In this document: positions 25,257 through 35,083 of the stretch, piece by piece
Layout: each line of letters begins with the position of its first letter
Numbering within the stretch: the first letter of the stretch is position 1
Assembly (NCBI RefSeq): GCF_011046485.1
Contig: NZ_CP049256.1
Coordinates: forward strand, 2,542,001-2,606,000
Origin: Microbacterium sp. 4R-513
Lineage (GTDB): Bacteria; Actinomycetota; Actinomycetes; Actinomycetales; Microbacteriaceae
Direction of reading: 5' to 3'
Length of the DNA stretch: 64,000 bases
The notes under the pieces: model-generated
The model's database searches: none
What the model was told of the DNA's origin: nothing
The model's input: the letters and a program-made list of their open reading frames with translations, nothing else
Position numbers and translations under genes: made by a program

Positions 25257-26365
25257 GCGCGAGCCCCGCCGGTGTGCCGTCCACGCAGGCGATCCCGACG
25301 GGCTGGCGACGAAGGGTCGACCCGCGGCCGGGTCTGCAGCGGGTCGTCGCGTCGTCGATGGCGATCGTGCAGATCGTGGTCGCGGCGACCGGCGCCTTCG
25401 TCTTCGCCCACTTCGTGCTGGGACATCCTGCGCCCCTTCTCGCGGCGACCGTCACGGTGGGGAGCCTCGGGCTCGTGCGCGATGCGCGTCCGCGCCAGGT
25501 GGCCGAGACCGTGCTGGGCATGCTCGTCGGCATCGTCGTCGCCGAGCTGCTGTATCTCATCGCGGGCACGGGATGGTGGCAGATCGCCCTCGCGCTGGGT
25601 GTGACGCTCATCGTCGCGCGCTTCCTGTCGGCCCAGCCCGGGTTCGCCATCGCGGCGGCCATCCAATCGCTCATCGTGATGGTGATCCCGTCGCCCGTCC
25701 CGTGGGTGCGGCTCATCGACGGCATCGTGGGAGGCGTCGCGGCGCTCGTCGTGACGGCGCTCATCCCTCGCAGCCCCGTCAAGACCGAGGTGCGCGACGC
25801 CGAGCGACTCTTCGCCGCCTTCGACGGCTCGATGGCGGCGCTCACCCAGGCGCTGCGGCGGGGCGACCGGTTCCGGGCCGAGCGCGGCCTCGAGAAGGCG
25901 CGTGCCGTCACGCCGGTGGTCGACGACTGGCGCTCGTCGCTCGACTCGGGCCGCGCCGTCGCGCGCATCTCGCCGTTCCTCCGCCGCCAGCGGTCGGAGC
26001 TGCAGCGGCACGAGCGCATCCGTCGGTCGATGGATCTCGCGGTCCGCAACCTCCGCGTCGTCGCGCGCCGCGTCGTCTACCTCTGCGACGACGGGATGCC
26101 GCGCCCCGTCGTGGCCGACCTCCTCGGTGAGATCGCGCGTGCCGCGGGCATCGTGGCGTCGTCACTCGACGACATCTCGTTCGAACCGGCCGCGCGCGAG
26201 GCGGTGCTCGCCGTGGCGGCGCGCCTGGACCCCCGCACGATCGTGCCCGAGGCATCCCTCGGCGAGCAGAACCTCGTCGCGGGGCTCCGCCCCCTCGTCG
26301 TCGACCTCCTGACCGCGACCGGGATGCCGCACGCCGATGCCAGGCTCGCGGTGCCGCGCATCTGA
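25253..26365 (+). CDS. FUSC-family (aromatic acid exporter-like) membrane protein
   Basis: About five or six hydrophobic segments lie in residues 30-185. The remaining C-terminal half is soluble, helical and Arg-rich. This is the layout of fusaric-acid-resistance/aromatic-acid-exporter (ArAE) family proteins, shorter than E. coli AaeB and with one TM unit. The substrate is unknown. It starts with GTG, overlapping the ygfZ stop by 4 bp, so it is the third gene of an operon. The facing methyltransferase gene ends 4 bp after it. Confidence 0.82.
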   Translation: MSASPAGVPSTQAIPTGWRRRVDPRPGLQRVVASSMAIVQIVVAATGAFVFAHFVLGHPAPLLAATVTVGSLGLVRDARPRQVAETVLGMLVGIVVAELLYLIAGTGWWQIALALGVTLIVARFLSAQPGFAIAAAIQSLIVMVIPSPVPWVRLIDGIVGGVAALVVTALIPRSPVKTEVRDAERLFAAFDGSMAALTQALRRGDRFRAERGLEKARAVTPVVDDWRSSLDSGRAVARISPFLRRQRSELQRHERIRRSMDLAVRNLRVVARRVVYLCDDGMPRPVVADLLGEIARAAGIVASSLDDISFEPAAREAVLAVAARLDPRTIVPEASLGEQNLVAGLRPLVVDLLTATGMPHADARLAVPRI

Positions 26366-26368
26366 GAC

Positions 26369-27196
26369 TCAGGCGGCGGGCGCGACCGCCGACCACGGCA
26401 CGGTGACCTCGCCGAGGCGCCATCGCGAGCGCGCCTCGAGCGGCCAGCCCGCTGCGGCGAGCGCCGTGAGCGCCGTCTGCCAGCGGTGGACGGGGCCGAA
26501 GGGCGCGACCGACGCGGCGCGCGCCCACTCCTCGTCGAGCGCCGCGAGAAGGTCATGCACGCGCTGTCCGGGGACGTTGCGGTGGATGAGCGCCTTGGGG
26601 AGCCGCTCCGCGGCGATCGACGGATGCTGCAGCCCCGCGAGTCTCAGCGAGACCGTGAGCGAGCGCGGCACCGCGTCCGAGCCGAGGGCGACCCAGGTGA
26701 CGATCCGTCCGAGTTCGTCGCACGTTCCTTCCACGAGCAGGCCGCCGGGTGCGAGCCGCCCGCACATGCGCGCCCACGCGGCGGCGACCTCGCTCTCGTC
26801 GTACTGTCGCAGGACGTTGAGGGCCCGGATGACGGCGGGGCGGCGTCCACTCGGCACAGGGACCTCGAAGCCTCCGAGCTCGAACGAGACCCGTGCGTCG
26901 GCGGCGAAGGACGACCCGCCCGCGCGCACGAGCGCGAGCTGGTCGCGCGCCCGAGCGACGCGTGCCGGCTCGATCTCCAGGCCGAGCACCTCGACGTCGG
27001 GGCGCGTGCGCGCGAGGCGCGCGTGCAGCTCGAGTGTCGTGACGGCGCTCGCTCCGTAGCCGAGGTCGACGACCAGCGGGTCTGCGGCCCGGCGCAGCGC
27101 CGGATGACGGGCGATCCACCGATCCACGCGACGCAGGCGGTTGGTGCCCGTCGTGCCCCGCGTCACCTGCCCGACGGGGGATCGGCCGGTCGCCAT
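26369..27196 (-). CDS. Class I SAM-dependent methyltransferase-like protein
   Basis: A Rossmann-type motif I is visible as VVDLGYGASAVTTLEL (about residues 42-57). An acidic residue sits at the end of strand 2 (VLGLEIEP), and post-motif elements include RLAPGGLLVEGTCDE. These support AdoMet binding. The substrate is not predictable; homologues are usually annotated simply as methyltransferases. I chose ATG 27196 over an upstream start at 27250, because the longer form would overlap the divergent gpmA start, and CATCAT lies 6 nt before 27196. Confidence 0.83.
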   Translation of the reverse strand: MATGRSPVGQVTRGTTGTNRLRRVDRWIARHPALRRAADPLVVDLGYGASAVTTLELHARLARTRPDVEVLGLEIEPARVARARDQLALVRAGGSSFAADARVSFELGGFEVPVPSGRRPAVIRALNVLRQYDESEVAAAWARMCGRLAPGGLLVEGTCDELGRIVTWVALGSDAVPRSLTVSLRLAGLQHPSIAAERLPKALIHRNVPGQRVHDLLAALDEEWARAASVAPFGPVHRWQTALTALAAAGWPLEARSRWRLGEVTVPWSAVAPAA

Positions 27197-27248
27197 GCCC
27201 CCATGATGCCAGGCCGATCGCGCCATCCGGCCTCGGTATGCTGGCGGC

Positions 27249-27998
27249 ATGACCGCCCCCTACACCCTGATCCTGCTGCGCCACGGCCAGAGCGAATGGA
27301 ACAAGCTCAACCTGTTTACAGGATGGGTCGACGTCCGGCTCTCCGACCAGGGCAAGGCCGAAGCCCAGCGCGGCGGCGAGCTGCTCGCCGAGGCGGGGCT
27401 GCTTCCCGACATCCTGCACACGTCGGTCCTCACCCGTGCGATCCAGACGGCGAACATCGCCCTGGACGCGGCCGACCGGGCATGGATCCCGGTCAAGCGC
27501 TCGTGGCGCCTCAACGAGCGTCACTACGGCGCCCTGCAGGGCAAGGACAAGGCCCAGACCCTCGAGGAGTTCGGCCAGGAGCAGTTCATGCTGTGGCGCC
27601 GCTCGTTCGACGTGCCGCCGCCCGTCCTCGCCGACGACTCCGAGTGGAGCCAGGTCGGCGACCCGCGCTACGCGGACATCGACGGGGAGATCCCGCGCAC
27701 CGAGTCGCTCAAGCTCGTCATCGACCGCTTCCTGCCCTACTGGGAGAGCGACATCAAGCCCGACCTCGCGGCCGGCAAGACGGTGCTCGTCACGGCGCAC
27801 GGCAACTCGCTGCGCGGACTGGTGAAGCACCTCGACGGCATCAGCGACGCCGACATCGCCGAGCTCAACATCCCCACCGGCATCCCGCTCGTCTACCACC
27901 TCAACGAGGACTTCACGCCCGCCGGCGCCGGGGAGTACCTCGACCCCGAGGCCGCGGCCGCGGGCGCCGCCGCCGTCGCGAACCAGGGCAAGGGCTGA
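27249..27998 (+). CDS. gpmA: 2,3-bisphosphoglycerate-dependent phosphoglycerate mutase
   Basis: It interconverts 3- and 2-phosphoglycerate in glycolysis. The RHGQSEWN motif gives catalytic H12 and the second catalytic histidine is H184 in [19 protein letters not shown] and the dPGM-type loops are all present, and at 249 residues it is full length. TATGCT (27237-27242) ends 6 nt before the ATG. The gpm / phoU / senX3-regX3 arrangement is also found in mycobacteria. Confidence 0.97.
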   Translation: MTAPYTLILLRHGQSEWNKLNLFTGWVDVRLSDQGKAEAQRGGELLAEAGLLPDILHTSVLTRAIQTANIALDAADRAWIPVKRSWRLNERHYGALQGKDKAQTLEEFGQEQFMLWRRSFDVPPPVLADDSEWSQVGDPRYADIDGEIPRTESLKLVIDRFLPYWESDIKPDLAAGKTVLVTAHGNSLRGLVKHLDGISDADIAELNIPTGIPLVYHLNEDFTPAGAGEYLDPEAAAAGAAAVANQGKG

Positions 27999-28033
27999 CA
28001 CAATCGCGCGCCGCGCGCACACCGAACACGCAG

Positions 28034-28066
28034 AAGAGCGGATGCCTCGTCGAGGCATCCGCTCTT
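28034..28066. terminator. Bidirectional terminator between gpmA and phoU
   Basis: A 15-bp perfect stem (28034-28048 with 28052-28066) closes a 3-nt loop and contains the common GGATGCC/GGCATCC motif in its arms. TTCGTTC follows on the plus strand. It serves two convergent genes. Confidence 0.88.
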
Positions 28067-28082
28067 TCGTTCCGCGGGAGCG

Positions 28083-28775
28083 CTACGCGGTCGTCGCCGC
28101 GGCTCCGGGCGTGATGAACGTGTCGTCGGGCTCGGCCGACCAGTCACCGGTGGCGAGGTAGGTCACCTTCTTCGAGATCGACACGGCGTGATCGGCGAAC
28201 CGCTCGTGATAGCGGCTGGCGAGCGTCGCATCGACCGTGGCGGCGGTCTCGCCCTGCCAGGAGTCCGAGAGGACCTTCTCGAAGACCGAGATGTGCAGCT
28301 CGTCGACCTTGTCGTCGTCGTTGCGGATCTCCTCGGCGAGCGGGAGGTCCTGAGTCCTGAGCAGCTCGGTGAGCTTGCGCGCGACCTCGACGTCCAGCTG
28401 CCCCATGCGGGTGAAGGTGCCCTTCAGGCCCTTGGGGATCGCCCGCTCCGGGAACCGCATGCGCGTCAGCTGGGCGATGTGCTCGGCGATGTCGCCCATG
28501 CGCTCGAGCGAGGCGCTGATGCGCAGGGCGCTGACGACGATGCGCAGGTCGCGGGCGACGGGCTGCTGACGGGCGAGGATCTCGATCGCCTGCTCGTCGA
28601 GGGCGAGTGCCTTCTCGTCGATGATCAGGTCGGCCTCGATGACCTCCTCGGCGAGCGCCACGTCGCTCGTCCCGAAAGCGCGAGTCGCCTTCTCGATGGC
28701 CGTCGTCACGAGTTCGGCGATCTCGACGAGCCGGTCCTGGACGTCCTCGAGCGACTGATGGAACACTTCGCGCAT
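28083..28775 (-). CDS. phoU: Phosphate-signalling accessory protein PhoU
   Basis: The 230-residue protein has two PhoU three-helix bundles with the metal-binding E/DxxxD motifs (for example ADLIIDEKALALDEQ). PhoU links PstSCAB activity to the sensor kinase, repressing the PHO response when phosphate is ample. ATG 28775 is chosen: AAAGGTG lies 7 nt upstream and the canonical MREVFHQ start follows. It is divergent from senX3-regX3. The C-terminal tail after about residue 212 is non-conserved and Ala/Thr-rich. Confidence 0.95.
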   Translation of the reverse strand: MREVFHQSLEDVQDRLVEIAELVTTAIEKATRAFGTSDVALAEEVIEADLIIDEKALALDEQAIEILARQQPVARDLRIVVSALRISASLERMGDIAEHIAQLTRMRFPERAIPKGLKGTFTRMGQLDVEVARKLTELLRTQDLPLAEEIRNDDDKVDELHISVFEKVLSDSWQGETAATVDATLASRYHERFADHAVSISKKVTYLATGDWSAEPDDTFITPGAAATTA

Positions 28776-28840
28776 TCGCGACACCTTTCGTCTTCGCGGC
28801 ACGAGCTCATGCCTCGACCCCCGCGATTGTCGTCAGCGAA

Positions 28841-28858
28841 GGTTAACGAACGGTGCCA
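28841..28858 (-). promoter_or_regulatory. Weak PHO-box-like repeat in the phoU/senX3 gap
   Basis: On the minus strand, TGGCACC (28858-28852) and GTTAACC (28847-28841) are 11 bp apart start to start. GTTAACC matches the GTTCACC half-site at six of seven positions; the other half is poor. Autoregulation of the divergent phosphate-sensing genes would make sense but is not proven. Confidence 0.35.
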
Positions 28859-28941
28859 CGAGGATGAATACTAGTCGGCGCTCCCGGCGCGAAGCTGGCG
28901 CGGGCCGGATCGCGCATTCACCGGCCCGTACCCTGGGAGGC

Positions 28942-30171
28942 ATGGAACCGACGCAGCTCGTCCTGCTCGCCCTGATCCTGGGGGCAGCACTCGGGGGCCT
29001 CGTGTCGACCCTCGTCTTCACGTCGCTGCGCGCCCGCGATCGCGTGCAGGCCGAGGCGAGTTCCGAGATCCCCGACGGCGTCGCCGAGGTGCTGAGCGGG
29101 ATGGATGACGCGGCCGTCGTGGTCGACACGTCGGCGACCATCCTGGCCAGCTCGCCGCCCGCGAGCCCCTTCGGGCTCGTCGTCGGCACCGTGCTCCCGA
29201 GCGACGAGCTGAAGGGCCTCGCGCGCAGCGCGCGGACGGGTGAGACGGCGACCACCGAGACGATGCGGCTGCGCCGCGGTGCGCCGCCCGCCGAGCCGCG
29301 CCTCGTCGTCGTGCGCGCGACGCGCATCTCGCCGCGGCTGACCTTCCTCGTGCTGCGCGACATCACCGAGAAGGAGCGCGTCGAGCAGATGCGTCGCGAC
29401 TTCGTGGCGAACACGAGCCACGAGCTGAAGACCCCTGTGGGCGCTGTGAGCCTCCTCTCGGAGGCCATCGAGTCGGCCGCCGACGACCCCGAGCAGGTGC
29501 GGATCTTCGCGGCGCGGCTGACCGCCGAGGCGGCCCGGCTCGCCTCGCTCACGTCGCGCATCATGAACCTGTCCCGCCTCCAGGCCGCCGATGAGCTGAA
29601 CGACGAGCGCGATGTCGCCGTCGACGAGATCGTCGCGTCCGCGGTCGAGGCGCACGCGATCCAGGCCGACTCGGCCGGAGTCACCGTCGTCCGGGGCGGC
29701 GCCCGTGGCCTGTGGGTCCGAGGCGACCCGCAGATCCTGAGCGAGGCGATCGGCAACCTCGTCGCCAACGCGATCTCGTACTCGCCGCGCGGCTCGAGCG
29801 TGGGGGTCGGGGTCAAGGCCATCGACGGCATCGCCGAGATCGCCGTGACCGACCGCGGCATCGGCATCCCCGAGGGCGAGCAGGAGCGCGTCTTCGAGCG
29901 CTTCTACCGCGCCGACCAGGCCCGCTCCCGCCGCACGGGCGGCACGGGCCTCGGGCTCTCCATCGTCAAGCACGCCGTGCAGCGCCACGGCGGAGAGGTG
30001 ACGCTGTGGTCGCGGCCGGGGCGTGGCTCGACCTTCACCATCCGGCTACCCCTCGTCGAGGGGCCGGCCCCCGAGCCGACGCGCAAGAAGCGTAAGAAGA
30101 GTCGTGCGAAGGCCGCGCTGTCGCGGCCGGCGCCCCCAGCCCCCGCCCCTGTGAACGGAGACACCCCATGA
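28942..30171 (+). CDS. senX3: Phosphate-responsive sensor histidine kinase
   Basis: A single N-terminal TM helix (about 5-25) is followed by a PAS-like region (about 45-150), HisKA with H160 in TSHELKTPVGAVSLLSEAI, and a HATPase domain with N, G1 and G2 boxes. The C-terminal tail is Pro/Lys/Arg-rich. The layout matches SenX3/PhoR of Actinobacteria, partner of RegX3 downstream. The regX3 start overlaps its stop by 4 bp. TACCCT (28929-28934) lies 7 nt before the ATG. Confidence 0.94.
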   Translation: MEPTQLVLLALILGAALGGLVSTLVFTSLRARDRVQAEASSEIPDGVAEVLSGMDDAAVVVDTSATILASSPPASPFGLVVGTVLPSDELKGLARSARTGETATTETMRLRRGAPPAEPRLVVVRATRISPRLTFLVLRDITEKERVEQMRRDFVANTSHELKTPVGAVSLLSEAIESAADDPEQVRIFAARLTAEAARLASLTSRIMNLSRLQAADELNDERDVAVDEIVASAVEAHAIQADSAGVTVVRGGARGLWVRGDPQILSEAIGNLVANAISYSPRGSSVGVGVKAIDGIAEIAVTDRGIGIPEGEQERVFERFYRADQARSRRTGGTGLGLSIVKHAVQRHGGEVTLWSRPGRGSTFTIRLPLVEGPAPEPTRKKRKKSRAKAALSRPAPPAPAPVNGDTP

Positions 30172-30851
30172 GCCGCGTCTTGATCGTCGAGGACGAGCCA
30201 GACCTCGCCGACCCCCTCGCCTACCTGCTCCGGCGCGAGGGCTATGAGGTCGAGATCGCCGAGGACGGGCCCGCGGCCCTCGCGGCATTCCGAGAGCGCG
30301 GTGCCGACATCGTCCTCCTCGACCTGATGCTTCCCGGGATGCCGGGCACCGAGGTGTGCCGGCAGATCCGCGCCACCTCGAGCGTGCCGATCATCATGCT
30401 CACCGCGAAGGACTCCGAAGTCGACATCGTCGTGGGTCTGGAGCTGGGCGCCGATGACTACGTCACCAAGCCCTATTCGGCGCGTGAGCTGCTCGCCCGT
30501 ATGCGGGCCGTCCTGCGCCGCCTCTCGTCGAACGATGCGGACCTCGACGAGCGCGTCCTCAACGGCGGGCGCGTGACGCTCGACATCGACCGCCACACGG
30601 TCGCCGTCGCGGGCAGCGAGATCAGCATGCCTCTCAAGGAATTCGAGCTCCTCGAGGTGCTCATGCGCAACGCGGGTCGCGTGCTCACGCGCGGTCAGCT
30701 CATCGACCGCGTCTGGGGCACCGACTACTTCGGCGACACCAAGACGCTCGACGTGCACATCAAGCGCATCCGCTCGCGCATCGAGGAGAACCCGGGCGAC
30801 CCGTCGATGCTCGTGACCGTCCGCGGCCTGGGCTACCGCTTCGAGGGCTGA
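30168..30851 (+). CDS. regX3: Phosphate response regulator RegX3 (OmpR family)
   Basis: The receiver domain shows the acidic pocket (VEDEPD), phospho-acceptor D52, and K101 in VTKPYS. The winged-helix domain (about 130-227) ends with LVTVRGLGYRFEG. The expected targets in this window are pstSCAB, via the PHO box at 18.37 kb, and perhaps ppk1. It is 227 residues, as in mycobacteria. Confidence 0.96.
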   Translation: MSRVLIVEDEPDLADPLAYLLRREGYEVEIAEDGPAALAAFRERGADIVLLDLMLPGMPGTEVCRQIRATSSVPIIMLTAKDSEVDIVVGLELGADDYVTKPYSARELLARMRAVLRRLSSNDADLDERVLNGGRVTLDIDRHTVAVAGSEISMPLKEFELLEVLMRNAGRVLTRGQLIDRVWGTDYFGDTKTLDVHIKRIRSRIEENPGDPSMLVTVRGLGYRFEG

Positions 30852-30868
30852 GCGCCCCGCCCAGCGCA

Positions 30869-30907
30869 GAGAACGGCCCCCGGCGCGATGCGCCGGGGGC
30901 CGTTCTC
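30869..30907. terminator. Strong terminator after regX3
   Basis: An 18-bp perfect stem (30869-30886 with 30890-30907) closes a 3-nt GAT loop. It is shared with the facing lipoprotein gene. Confidence 0.9.
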
Positions 30908-30927
30908 GTGGAAGTGTGCGGTCCGGC

Positions 30928-31395
30928 TCAGGGGACGAACGACGACAGGTAGTCGAGGGCTCCGTCGAGGACGGGTACGGCGACCTGGGTGCCCTCCGTG
31001 TCGCCGGACTGGAAGTAGACCAGCACGTCCGCGCCGGGCTTCGCGTCGAGTCCTTCGACGAGGATCGGGTCTTCGGTCACGCCGAGGCTGACGGTCGTCT
31101 TCGCGGGGACGCGCACGGTCTTCTTGATCGGCGACTCCTCGCCGATCTCGATGTGGAGCGTCTGGTTCTCATCGGTGTTGTTGATGAGCGCCGCGATGAA
31201 GTTGGCGTCCTCGCCGCTCTCGTCGGCGACGAACAGCGCGTTGCGGATCAGCACAGGACCCGAGTCCGGCACGTTCACGCCGTCCGCGGGGGAGTAGGGC
31301 AGCGTCGTGGCCTGCGTCGACAGCATGGCGCAGCCGGTGGTCCCGAAGAGGACGACGGCGCCGAGGGCGAGCGACGCGATGAGGCGCGATTTCAC
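30928..31395 (-). CDS. Lipoprotein of unknown function
   Basis: The 155-residue protein has a signal peptide with a lipobox-like GTTGC and lipidated C22. The mature part (about 40-150) looks like one beta-sandwich domain, with NNTDENQTLHIEI and alternating hydrophobic strands; it has no catalytic motif. The start is GTG 31395, 6 nt after a strong AGGAGG. It faces the senX3-regX3 operon across a terminator and is divergent from carD. Its role is unknown. Confidence 0.82.
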   Translation of the reverse strand: MKSRLIASLALGAVVLFGTTGCAMLSTQATTLPYSPADGVNVPDSGPVLIRNALFVADESGEDANFIAALINNTDENQTLHIEIGEESPIKKTVRVPAKTTVSLGVTEDPILVEGLDAKPGADVLVYFQSGDTEGTQVAVPVLDGALDYLSSFVP

Positions 31396-31538
31396 GGATC
31401 CTCCTGGTGCGGATGACGGCAACCCTTGCAGTCTAGAGGGTCGCCGTCCCGTCCGCCGTGTCGCCACGAGGGGTGGGCGGCGAACCTTAGCGTATGTCGC
31501 CTGTGGTATCCTGGAGGTTGCCGAAAGGACATAACTGC

Positions 31539-32021
31539 ATGCTTTTTGAGGTTGGCGAAACGGTCGTTTACCCGCACCACGGGGCGGCGACAATCGCAGA
31601 AGTGAAGACCCGCGTCATCAAGGGCGAAGAGAAGGTCTACCTCAAGCTTCGAGTCACACAGGGCGATCTCACGATCGAGGTCCCGGCCGACAACGTCGAT
31701 CTCGTCGGCGTTCGCGATGTGATCGGCAAGGAGGGCCTCGAGCGCGTCTTCGAGGTGCTCCGCGCGCCGTTCACCGAGGAGCCGACCAACTGGTCGCGCC
31801 GCTACAAGGCCAACCTCGAGAAGCTCGCTTCGGGCGATGTCATCAAGGTGAGCGAGGTCGTGCGCGATCTCTGGCGCCGCGATCAGGACCGCGGCCTGTC
31901 GGCGGGCGAGAAGCGCATGCTGGCCAAGGCCCGTCAGATCCTCATCTCCGAGCTCGCGCTCGCCGAGAAGACCGACGAGGAGCAGGCGAGCGTCGTCCTC
32001 GACGAGGTGCTCGCGTCCTGA
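31539..32021 (+). CDS. carD: CarD/CdnL RNA polymerase-binding regulator
   Basis: The 160-residue protein has an N-terminal RNA-polymerase-interaction domain (1-60: [19 protein letters not shown]) and a C-terminal helical DNA-binding domain. The conserved tryptophan W85 (TNWSRRYK), which wedges into the -10 upstream junction, is present. CarD stabilises the RNAP open complex, especially at rRNA promoters. ATG 31539 fits the invariant family N-terminus; the upstream in-frame ATG at 31494 would add 15 unrelated residues. GTATCCT (about 31507) is a likely -10. The carD-ispD-ispF order is typical of Actinobacteria. Confidence 0.97.
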   Translation: MLFEVGETVVYPHHGAATIAEVKTRVIKGEEKVYLKLRVTQGDLTIEVPADNVDLVGVRDVIGKEGLERVFEVLRAPFTEEPTNWSRRYKANLEKLASGDVIKVSEVVRDLWRRDQDRGLSAGEKRMLAKARQILISELALAEKTDEEQASVVLDEVLAS

Positions 32022-32057
32022 CGCGCTCCCGCTGAGCTGTCCCGGTAGCGTGGGGGC

Positions 32058-33326
32058 GTGCCCCTCGACAACGCGCCGGAACCCTTCCTCGATGGTGCTC
32101 GGGAACCGTCCTTCGACGTGGCTCGGGAACCGCTGATCGCTGTGCCGCGGGTTGCGGTCATCGTCGTGGCCGCGGGATCGGGAACCCGTCTCGGCGGCGG
32201 ATCGCCGAAGGCCTTCGTCGGCCTCGATGAGCATTCGATCCTTCGCCACGCCCTTCGCGGCGTGTTCGCCGCGCCCGAGGCGCAGGTGATCGTCGTCGCG
32301 CCGGCGGGCCGCGAGGGAGACGCGCTCACGGAGGCGCTCGAGGCGGCGGGGGGTCGACGCGACCTCATCTCGGTCGTGCCCGGCGGTGCGACCCGTCAGT
32401 CCTCCGTGCAGTCCGGGCTCCACGCGGTGTGGCCCGACGTCGACATCGTCCTCGTGCACGATGCCGCGCGGGCGCTGACCCCGCCCGCCGTGTTCGAGCG
32501 CGTGATCGCGGCGATCGACGGGGGTGCGGACGGAGCGATCCCGGTGCTGCCGGTCATCGACACGATCAAGCGCGTCGCGGGCTCCGAGATCGTGGCCGGC
32601 GTCGACCGCTCCGAGCTGTCCGCCGCGCAGACGCCCCAGGGCTTCCGTCGGGAGGTGCTGGATGCCGCGTACCGTGCGGCGATGGACGAGTTCACGGATG
32701 ACGCGGCACTCGTGGCGGAGGCGGGGCATCCCGTCGCCGCCGTAGCGGGAGACGAGCTCGCCTTCAAGATCACGACCCCCGCGGACCTCGAACGCGCCCG
32801 GGGACTCGTCGCACCGCTCGCCCACGTGCCGGTGAGCCTCACGCCCTCGCCGGCGGCGCCCCGCGTCGGGCTCGGCACGGACGTGCACGGATTCGGCGGG
32901 GAGGGCAGCCTCTGGCTCGCGGGCCTCGAGTGGCCGGGCGAGCCGGCGCTCTCGGGACACTCCGACGGTGATGCCGTCGCGCACGCTATCGTCGATGCAC
33001 TCCTCGCGGCCGCCGGCCTCGGCGACATCGGCACGCACTTCGGAACGGATCGTCCTGAGTATGCCGCAGCGCACGCCGACGCCTTCCTCGCGCGGACTCT
33101 GGGGATCCTCGGCGAGGCGGGGTGGCGCATCGGCAACGTCTCGGTGCAGGTGCAGGCGAATCGGCCGCGCTTCGCGGCTCGTCGCGCCGAGGCCGAGCGG
33201 GCGCTCTCGGCCGCGCTGGGCGGGGCATCCGTCTCCGTCTCGGCGACGACCACCGACGGACTCGGCTTCACGGGTGCCGGCGAGGGCGTCGCGGCCTTCG
33301 CCGTCGCCCTTCTGATCCCCGCCTAG
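32058..33326 (+). CDS. ispDF: Bifunctional IspD-IspF of the MEP isoprenoid pathway
   Basis: The N-terminal domain is 2-C-methyl-D-erythritol 4-phosphate cytidylyltransferase (motif [34 protein letters not shown]). The C-terminal domain from about residue 268 is 2-C-methyl-D-erythritol 2,4-cyclodiphosphate synthase, with the zinc motif [24 protein letters not shown], and the C-terminal [14 protein letters not shown]. The GTG at 32058 is supported by TAGCGT 6 nt upstream. Residues 8-27 include an odd 8-residue repeat ([16 protein letters not shown]). A GTG at 32142, just before the IspD core, is an alternative. Confidence 0.95.
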   Translation: MPLDNAPEPFLDGAREPSFDVAREPLIAVPRVAVIVVAAGSGTRLGGGSPKAFVGLDEHSILRHALRGVFAAPEAQVIVVAPAGREGDALTEALEAAGGRRDLISVVPGGATRQSSVQSGLHAVWPDVDIVLVHDAARALTPPAVFERVIAAIDGGADGAIPVLPVIDTIKRVAGSEIVAGVDRSELSAAQTPQGFRREVLDAAYRAAMDEFTDDAALVAEAGHPVAAVAGDELAFKITTPADLERARGLVAPLAHVPVSLTPSPAAPRVGLGTDVHGFGGEGSLWLAGLEWPGEPALSGHSDGDAVAHAIVDALLAAAGLGDIGTHFGTDRPEYAAAHADAFLARTLGILGEAGWRIGNVSVQVQANRPRFAARRAEAERALSAALGGASVSVSATTTDGLGFTGAGEGVAAFAVALLIPA

Positions 33327-33377
33327 CCTCGCTCTCGCGTCCTTGCCGTGCGAGCTGTGCGGCACGATACTGACGGC

Positions 33378-35015
33378 ATGCCGACCGGCGGGGTTCGCTC
33401 CGCGGCGGACGGAAGTCCTGTCGCGACCGACTGGGCAGCTCGCCTGCGCGAACTGCACGAGTCCGGCGTGTCGACGGGCGACGGCCTGGAGGAGCTCGGC
33501 ACGGCGGCTTGGTTCCTCGGGCGCATGGACGAGTGCGAGCGCGCCTGGACGGCCGCCTACGACATCTACGTCAAGTCGGGGCAGACGGATGCCGCCATCC
33601 GGTGCGCCTTCTGGGTGGGCTACATGCTCGAGGAGAGCGGAGCGGCCGTCAAGGCGCACGCATGGATGTCCCGGGTCATGGACCTCTGCCAGCGGCGCTC
33701 GGAGGAGGGCGAAGTGGGTGCTGCCGCGACGGCGGCGCTGTGCCAGGCGCAGGCCGCGTGGAGCGCGGGCCGGGTCGCCGAGGCAGTGGAGGTGGGCGAG
33801 CGGGCTCGCTCGCTCGCGCGGGACGCGGGATCGAGCGACATCGAGGTCTTCGCGACGATGGGCCTCGCCCGAGCGCTCGTGAGGGCCGGTTCGTTCGAGC
33901 GCGGCTTCGAGCTGATGGATGCCCTCATGCTGTCGATCGCCGACGGCGGCGTGGGCGAGCGCGTGGCCGGCCCGGCATACTGCGCGGTGATCGCCTCGTG
34001 CCTGGAACGGTGGGACATCGGCCGGGCGAGCGCCTGGACGCGTGACCTGAACGACTGGTGCGATGCTCAGCGCGGCCTCCAGATCTTCCGCGGCGAGTGC
34101 TCCGTGCATCGAGCGACGGTGCTCGGGATCGGCGGGGAGTGGACCGAGGCGGAGCGTGTTCTCGCCGATGTCGCGTCGCGGGAGCGGCGGCCCGCGACCC
34201 TCGAGAACGCACTGTACGAACTTGCCGAGCTGCACCGGCGCGCGGGCCGCACACACGCGGCCGACGACGGCTTCCGCAAGGCGGCGGCACTCGGCAGGGA
34301 GGTGCAGCCCGGGCTCGGTCGACTGCGGCGTGACGCCGGACGCCTCGCGACCGCTCGGGCCGGGGTGGCGAGGGCGCTCGCGGCCGCGCCGCCGCCGGGT
34401 CGGCGTGCCGACCTCCTCGCTGCGCAGGTGGAGTTCGAGACCGAAGGCGGCGAGCTCGAGGTCGCCGCCGCCGCGGACGAGGAGCTCCGGCAGCTCGCCG
34501 AGACGATCGGCACGACGTATCTCACGGCGCTCGCCGATCGCACGAGCGGGACCCTGCTCCTCGCCCAGGGCCACCCCGAACGGGCGCAGCCCGTCCTCCG
34601 CCGGGCGTGGACCGGCTGGCGCGATCTCGAGGACCCCTACGACGGCGCCCTCACCCGCATCCTCCTGGCGCGCACGGCTCGCGCGCTCGGTGACGAGGAT
34701 GCCGCGCAGCTCGAGTTCGACGCGGCCCGCACGACGCTCGCGGGTCTCGGGGCACTGGCCGACCTCGCGCGGCTCGAACGCCTCGCCGCTTCGGCACCGG
34801 CGGCGGCGGCCGCTGCGGGCCTCAGCCGGCGCGAGCTCGAAGTCCTCAGGCTGATCGCGACCGGCTCGTCCAATCGCGACATCGCCGGGCGCCTGTTCCT
34901 CAGCGAGCGCACCGTCGCCCGCCACGTGAGCAACATCCTGGCCAAGCTCGGTCTCGCGAGCCGGTCCGCCGCGACGGCGTACGCGTTCGAGCACGGACTC
35001 CTCGAGGCCGCCTGA
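33378..35015 (+). CDS. LuxR-type regulator with TPR-like N-terminal region
   Basis: The long N-terminal part is all-helical with TPR-like repeats (for example AAWFLGRMDECERAWTAAYDIYV). The last about 60 residues are a LuxR/FixJ helix-turn-helix: LSRRELEVLRLIATGSSNRDIA and SERTVARHVSNILAKLG. There is no MalT-type NB-ARC ATPase motif. I chose ATG 33378, which lies 6 nt after GATACT. The next gene, 98 bp downstream on the same strand, is a flavin monooxygenase with a hairpin or operator at its promoter, so it is a probable target. Confidence 0.88.
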   Translation: MPTGGVRSAADGSPVATDWAARLRELHESGVSTGDGLEELGTAAWFLGRMDECERAWTAAYDIYVKSGQTDAAIRCAFWVGYMLEESGAAVKAHAWMSRVMDLCQRRSEEGEVGAAATAALCQAQAAWSAGRVAEAVEVGERARSLARDAGSSDIEVFATMGLARALVRAGSFERGFELMDALMLSIADGGVGERVAGPAYCAVIASCLERWDIGRASAWTRDLNDWCDAQRGLQIFRGECSVHRATVLGIGGEWTEAERVLADVASRERRPATLENALYELAELHRRAGRTHAADDGFRKAAALGREVQPGLGRLRRDAGRLATARAGVARALAAAPPPGRRADLLAAQVEFETEGGELEVAAAADEELRQLAETIGTTYLTALADRTSGTLLLAQGHPERAQPVLRRAWTGWRDLEDPYDGALTRILLARTARALGDEDAAQLEFDAARTTLAGLGALADLARLERLAASAPAAAAAAGLSRRELEVLRLIATGSSNRDIAGRLFLSERTVARHVSNILAKLGLASRSAATAYAFEHGLLEAA

Positions 35016-35083
35016 GCCGTTTCGCGTGTCGAGCGTGAATTGGTCATTTCTGCCGATGAATCGGCCGCGCCGTGCGCCTAACG

